DNA of 51,700 nucleotides from a virus. The notes under the pieces were generated by a model, which was not told where the DNA came from, ran no database searches, and saw only the letters and a program-made list of their open reading frames with translations. This document shows, piece after piece, positions 48,818-51,700 of this stretch. The stretch spans positions 1 to 51,700 of the IMG/VR virus record IMGVR_UViG_3300021168_000005; one strand, given 5' to 3'. Made by a program: the position numbers and the translations under genes. The stretch's first letter is position 1. Each line of letters starts with the position of its first letter.

Positions 48818-48928
48818 TTTCCACAGGTTTCTGTGGAAATGTGGGCAAATCTCAATAGTCTTGCAAAGGACTGAATCTAAAGAGAATAAAATTCTTGCAC
48901 CCACTCCCGCATACAGCTATTCTAGCTG
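48818..48928 (+). other. Structured intergenic region with DnaA-box-like arms
   Basis: TTTCCACAG-GTTT-CTGTGGAAA (48818-48839) is a 9-bp hairpin whose arms resemble DnaA boxes (one mismatch to TTATCCACA). GTGGGCAA (48841-48848) can pair with TTGCACCCAC (48895-48904) with a bulge. CAGCTA-TTC-TAGCTG is at 48914-48928. A minor origin or an RNA leader. Confidence 0.45.
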
Positions 48929-48967
48929 AGCAGTATACTTGATAGGGTGAGACAGGAATAATATAAC

Positions 48968-49174
48968 ATGGAAGCTGGAAGCAGAAATTTTCTTGGTGGA
49001 CATACAGCAAACTGGAGGGTTGTTAGTACTAAAATACCTCCTTCGGAATACAAAAAGTTAGTACAGCGCTATCCCGAAAGGGGTAAATACGCTAAGGTTT
49101 TACGCGCGCTAATACAAATGCATTTACAGGGGAAAATTAAAGATTTAGAATTTACAATCACGGAAACAATCTAA
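48968..49174 (+). CDS. Small hypothetical protein
   Basis: 68 aa. A basic helical stretch (PSEYKKLVQRYPERGKYAKVLRALIQMHL) looks like the C-terminal part of a ribbon-helix-helix or other small DNA-binding protein, but no signature is clear. It follows the structured gap and starts the DNA metabolism block. Confidence 0.55.
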   Translation: MEAGSRNFLGGHTANWRVVSTKIPPSEYKKLVQRYPERGKYAKVLRALIQMHLQGKIKDLEFTITETI

Positions 49175-49197
49175 TCTCGAAAAGAGGCACAAACGTC

Positions 49198-49770
49198 ATG
49201 GCAGACGGACCAAACGGACAGTTAATAACGTGTAAGTATTGTCTAAATGAAAACGTAAAGAAGTGTCTTAAGTGTCAATCTACTTTTTGTAGTCTTCACG
49301 CTGCTGTATTCTCTCCGAATTTCTGCAAGGATTGCTTCAATAATCTGACTGCTGTCATGTCGCGATTTACGCGGACGACAACGGAGTATGATTCTGTTAC
49401 AGACACAGTCGAAAAGATAACCTCTGGATGTGATCGTATTCAATTAGATGGGCCGGACTGGATATTTTATTCTGAATGGATTGACAATCTCACAGACGAT
49501 GATCTTGCGACGATTTATGAATTTCACTACTTTGTATTGAAGTTGATTGAACACGATAATGAAGTTCGAAAAGTTAAGAAGGCTAGAAAACTTGCTTCGC
49601 AACCTACGCCTATCGGCGTTGTTACTACAAAGACTAGCTCTGTGAAACGCGAAGCGAAGCCTAAAGACATGCAGAAAGAACTGGAAAAGCTTAATCTTCC
49701 AGAAGCAACAATAAGAGCTATGTTGCAAGCAGCAGGAATATCATACAAGGAAAATTCGCAAAGTGCATAA
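49198..49770 (+). CDS. Zinc-finger hypothetical protein with C-terminal helical motif
   Basis: 190 aa. N-terminal Cys/His-rich zinc finger (CKYCLNENVKKCLKC, CSLHAAVF, CKDCF), acidic middle, and a C-terminal LEKLNLPEATIRAMLQAA helix that reappears in the 50196-50675 protein. AGAGG precedes the ATG. Function unknown; the HNH gene immediately follows. Confidence 0.6.
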   Translation: MADGPNGQLITCKYCLNENVKKCLKCQSTFCSLHAAVFSPNFCKDCFNNLTAVMSRFTRTTTEYDSVTDTVEKITSGCDRIQLDGPDWIFYSEWIDNLTDDDLATIYEFHYFVLKLIEHDNEVRKVKKARKLASQPTPIGVVTTKTSSVKREAKPKDMQKELEKLNLPEATIRAMLQAAGISYKENSQSA

Positions 49771-50199
49771 ATGACTTTAGAACAAAGATTATTACAAAAA
49801 AGAAGTATAGAAGATAGAGGATATTTAACACCATGCTGGATATTTACCGGAACTATAACTTATGGTTATGGTCGTATTAGAGATGTATATAAACTAGAAT
49901 CAGCTCATGTTGTTGCAGCTAAGTTATGGTTAAAAGATTATACACCAGCATTAAACGTATTACATAAGTGTGATATAAGAGCTTGCTTCAATCCAGATCA
50001 TTTATTTCAGGGAACACATAAAGATAATATGCAAGATTGTAGCAATAAAGGACGACGTTTTAACCAAAAGAAAACACATTGTTCCAAAGGACATCCATAT
50101 ACACCAGAAAATACATATATAAATAAGGGTCGTAGGCATTGTAAGATATGTCTAAGAGCCTGGCAGGTGCTATCCAATTATATGAGGAAGGCACCATGA
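49771..50199 (+). CDS. HNH endonuclease (homing type)
   Basis: 142 aa. AHVVAAKLWLKDYTP, then LHKCDIRACFNPDHLFQGTHKDNMQD matches the HNH_3 family (H, C, N and H positions), with a C-terminal zinc finger (CSKGHPYTPENTY, CKIC). It starts directly after the previous stop with no good ribosome binding site, is more AT-rich than its neighbours, and lies between two genes that share a C-terminal motif: signs of insertion. Confidence 0.8.
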   Translation: MTLEQRLLQKRSIEDRGYLTPCWIFTGTITYGYGRIRDVYKLESAHVVAAKLWLKDYTPALNVLHKCDIRACFNPDHLFQGTHKDNMQDCSNKGRRFNQKKTHCSKGHPYTPENTYINKGRRHCKICLRAWQVLSNYMRKAP

Positions 50200-50675
50200 A
50201 TTTATGGCTGGTTGTAGAATATACTTACAACAGAACCTACTATCGTATGATTTGCGATAGTCAAGAGCAGGCGGAAGTTCTAAAGATTTATCTTGTTAAT
50301 AAAATAACCTACGATAGTTTCGGAGACATATGTTTGGGAGTTAATATTTTCGGACCGTTAACATTAAATATTTTAATGACCGATGTAGCAATGGTAAATA
50401 TTGATACGACCAGAGACTTACGTCCGCCAAAGATAAGCGAACCTCCTCCGAGAGAAACGACCGCAGGTGATTTTAAGATACAAGGTTCAGTAGTTACGGT
50501 CTTGCAAGATAAGAAAGTTCTAGATTCTATCCTTAACAAAATTGACAAAGTCGTTGATGAAAAATTTGCGAAGCTTAATGAAGACGAGAAGATGCGTAAA
50601 GATTTAGAAAAGTTAAAACTTTCGAAAGAAACAATCGACGCTATGATTGCGGCGCATAACACGGAGAAAAAATAG
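50196..50675 (+). CDS. Hypothetical protein sharing a C-terminal motif with 49198-49770
   Basis: 159 aa from the ATG at 50196, which overlaps the HNH stop (ATGA); GAGGAAGG lies upstream. N-terminal strands (LWLVVEYTYNRTYYRMI), a Pro/Arg linker, and a helical C-terminus containing LEKLKLSKETIDAMIAA, very like the other protein's LEKLNLPEATIRAMLQAA. Perhaps both dock on one partner. Function unknown. Confidence 0.6.
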   Translation: MNLWLVVEYTYNRTYYRMICDSQEQAEVLKIYLVNKITYDSFGDICLGVNIFGPLTLNILMTDVAMVNIDTTRDLRPPKISEPPPRETTAGDFKIQGSVVTVLQDKKVLDSILNKIDKVVDEKFAKLNEDEKMRKDLEKLKLSKETIDAMIAAHNTEKK

Positions 50676-50890
50676 TGCTTTCTATACAAGCTATATCTCC
50701 TGAAAGATTTACTGTTCTATGTGACAGAGGAACTATTGAGGTTCATTCTGTTGGACAATTACAAAAAGTTTTAGAAGAACAACTCAATATTGAATTTGAA
50801 GTATATTTTGAAGATTTTGAAGAAATGACAATAATAAAGAAAGCACATATATTTGATAATTTTGTTAAGATTTTAAAAACAGGAGCCTAA
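50675..50890 (+). CDS. Small acidic protein, GTG start
   Basis: 71 aa. GTG start overlapping the preceding stop (TAGTG); GGAG upstream. Beta strands then acidic helix (EVYFEDFEEM). No family recognised. Its end carries AGGAGCC, the ribosome binding site of the nuclease gene. Confidence 0.6.
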   Translation: MLSIQAISPERFTVLCDRGTIEVHSVGQLQKVLEEQLNIEFEVYFEDFEEMTIIKKAHIFDNFVKILKTGA

Positions 50891-50891
50891 A

Positions 50892-51700
50892 TTGAATCCC
50901 ATCCAAGCGGCAGAAAAATATCATTGGGTTGTCTACGACAGTAAGACTAACACTATTGATCTTTTTATGGATCACCAGATGTTATCAACCTTGCGAACTT
51001 GTGAATCTAAGTTTGTTCTTGAACATATCCTCAATATCCGTCCGAAAGGCCATAAAGCTTGGAGTCTGGTATTCGGAGCTTGGATGCATTACTGCTTAGA
51101 GTTTTTTTACAACTCTATAAAAAATGATCCTAATGGCAGTCCTGTTAATGTTAATACATACGCTGCTTATGGTGCTGAAAAATGGAGAGAGTTTAACTTA
51201 GATGCTTACAAAGGCGAAACAAAGTATGAAGATATCGCAGGATGGAACGGAGCACTTGCGCTTCTTATAGAATATTATGCATTTTACATGCAACAACGTT
51301 TAAGAGTTGTTGCGTGCGAAATTCCTTTCGGTTTCGAAAAAGAAGTTTTCTTAGGACAATTCCATATATGGATAAATGGAATTCTAATTACTATTAACTG
51401 TTTTCTAACTGGCCGCATAGATATGCTCGTAGACAATGGTTCAATAATCGGTCCCGTCGATCATAAACATACTCATATTTTTCGCGGTGATGAGTATGAT
51501 AAATTTAATCCACACGACGGGATTTTAGGGTATATCTATGCGACCAATAAAATCATTGAAACTTATTTTCCCGGTTATAATAAACCCTGCATGGCAGGTT
51601 GGGTATTTCATATACAAGGAAAAGCACCTTCGGTGGAAAGAAAGACCAAAATATTGCGGCCTCGTTTTAAAGGTTCTAGGATTGATAAGACTCCAAGACA
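50892..51700 (+). CDS. PD-(D/E)XK nuclease (RecB/Cas4-like), N-terminal and catalytic part
   Basis: TTG start with AGGAGCC 5 bases upstream. 269 codons to the window end, continuing at position 3 of the window for a total of about 365 aa. N-terminal RTCESKFVLEHIL and AWSLVFGAWMHYCLEFFY helices, then the catalytic block: GRIDMLVDNG followed by GPVDHKHT, the D-(D/E)XK pattern with Asp, Asp and Lys. Probably an exonuclease or resolvase that resects DNA for the Sak4-like annealase immediately downstream. Confidence 0.85.
   Translation, partial: MNPIQAAEKYHWVVYDSKTNTIDLFMDHQMLSTLRTCESKFVLEHILNIRPKGHKAWSLVFGAWMHYCLEFFYNSIKNDPNGSPVNVNTYAAYGAEKWREFNLDAYKGETKYEDIAGWNGALALLIEYYAFYMQQRLRVVACEIPFGFEKEVFLGQFHIWINGILITINCFLTGRIDMLVDNGSIIGPVDHKHTHIFRGDEYDKFNPHDGILGYIYATNKIIETYFPGYNKPCMAGWVFHIQGKAPSVERKTKILRPRFKGSRIDKTPR
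51574..51700. repeat. Terminal direct repeat, right copy
   Basis: Identical to 1-127. See the left copy; the junction lies inside the PD-(D/E)XK nuclease gene, and the reading frame is open across it. Confidence 0.95.

Noticed and set aside
1-51700. CRISPR array, diversity-generating retroelement, integrase, phage RNA polymerase or tRNA genes
   Set aside because: No regularly spaced repeats, reverse transcriptase, recombinase or repressor signature, single-subunit RNA polymerase motif or cloverleaf was seen.

Overview
The window is one complete, AT-rich genome of a tailed double-stranded DNA phage (Caudoviricetes). Its last 127 bases (51574-51700) are identical to its first 127, so the sequence closes into a circle of 51,573 bp. 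One gene, a PD-(D/E)XK nuclease, crosses the junction. The morphogenesis genes point to a podovirus-like virion: a large portal, a head-tail adaptor, a P22 gp10-like tail protein and several large internal virion proteins, with no tape measure, tube or sheath gene. I see no integrase, repressor, phage RNA polymerase or tRNA gene, so the phage is probably virulent and uses host transcription. The host is unknown. Signal peptides on the fibre proteins and clear Shine-Dalgarno sites point to a bacterium; an Acidobacteriota-like soil host is only a guess.

Layout. (1) Plus strand, 40163 through the junction to 8703: early and middle genes. 40163-48800 holds many small proteins (several zinc ribbons), a J-domain protein, a VWA protein paired with an FtsK/HerA-type ATPase, and an antisense HNH nuclease. 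48968-51700 plus 1-8703 is the DNA metabolism block: a second HNH gene, PD-(D/E)XK nuclease, Sak4-like ATPase, DUF669-like ssDNA-binding protein, Nmad1 protein, split family A DNA polymerase (UDG-like/exonuclease and polymerase in separate genes), DUF3987-type helicase, MazG, and a GroES-like protein carrying a DnaJ-type zinc finger. (2) Minus strand, 39290 down to 8700: the late operon. In transcription order it holds TerS, TerL, holin-like proteins, portal, scaffold-like proteins, decoration protein, major capsid, three exported-looking fibre proteins, tail and adaptor proteins, internal virion proteins, a PurD-like ATP-grasp enzyme, and a DUF2778/L,D-transpeptidase-like protein. (3) The blocks diverge from an 872-bp noncoding region (39291-40162) and converge at 8700-8703.

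Two themes stand out. First, the larger intergenic gaps contain strong inverted repeats, and in several the arms interleave (A-B-A'-B'), as expected for pseudoknotted RNA: 2482-2599, 29720-29799, 38222-38417, 39652-40106 and 42361-42546. Some cover ribosome binding sites. They look like a family of structured leaders or noncoding RNAs. Second, the phage appears to divide DnaJ between two proteins: a J-domain with an HPD motif at 45444-45974, and the CxxCxGxG zinc finger inserted into the mobile loop of a GroES-like co-chaperonin at 8134-8703.

All assignments come from reading sequence and motifs; no database search or folding program was run.
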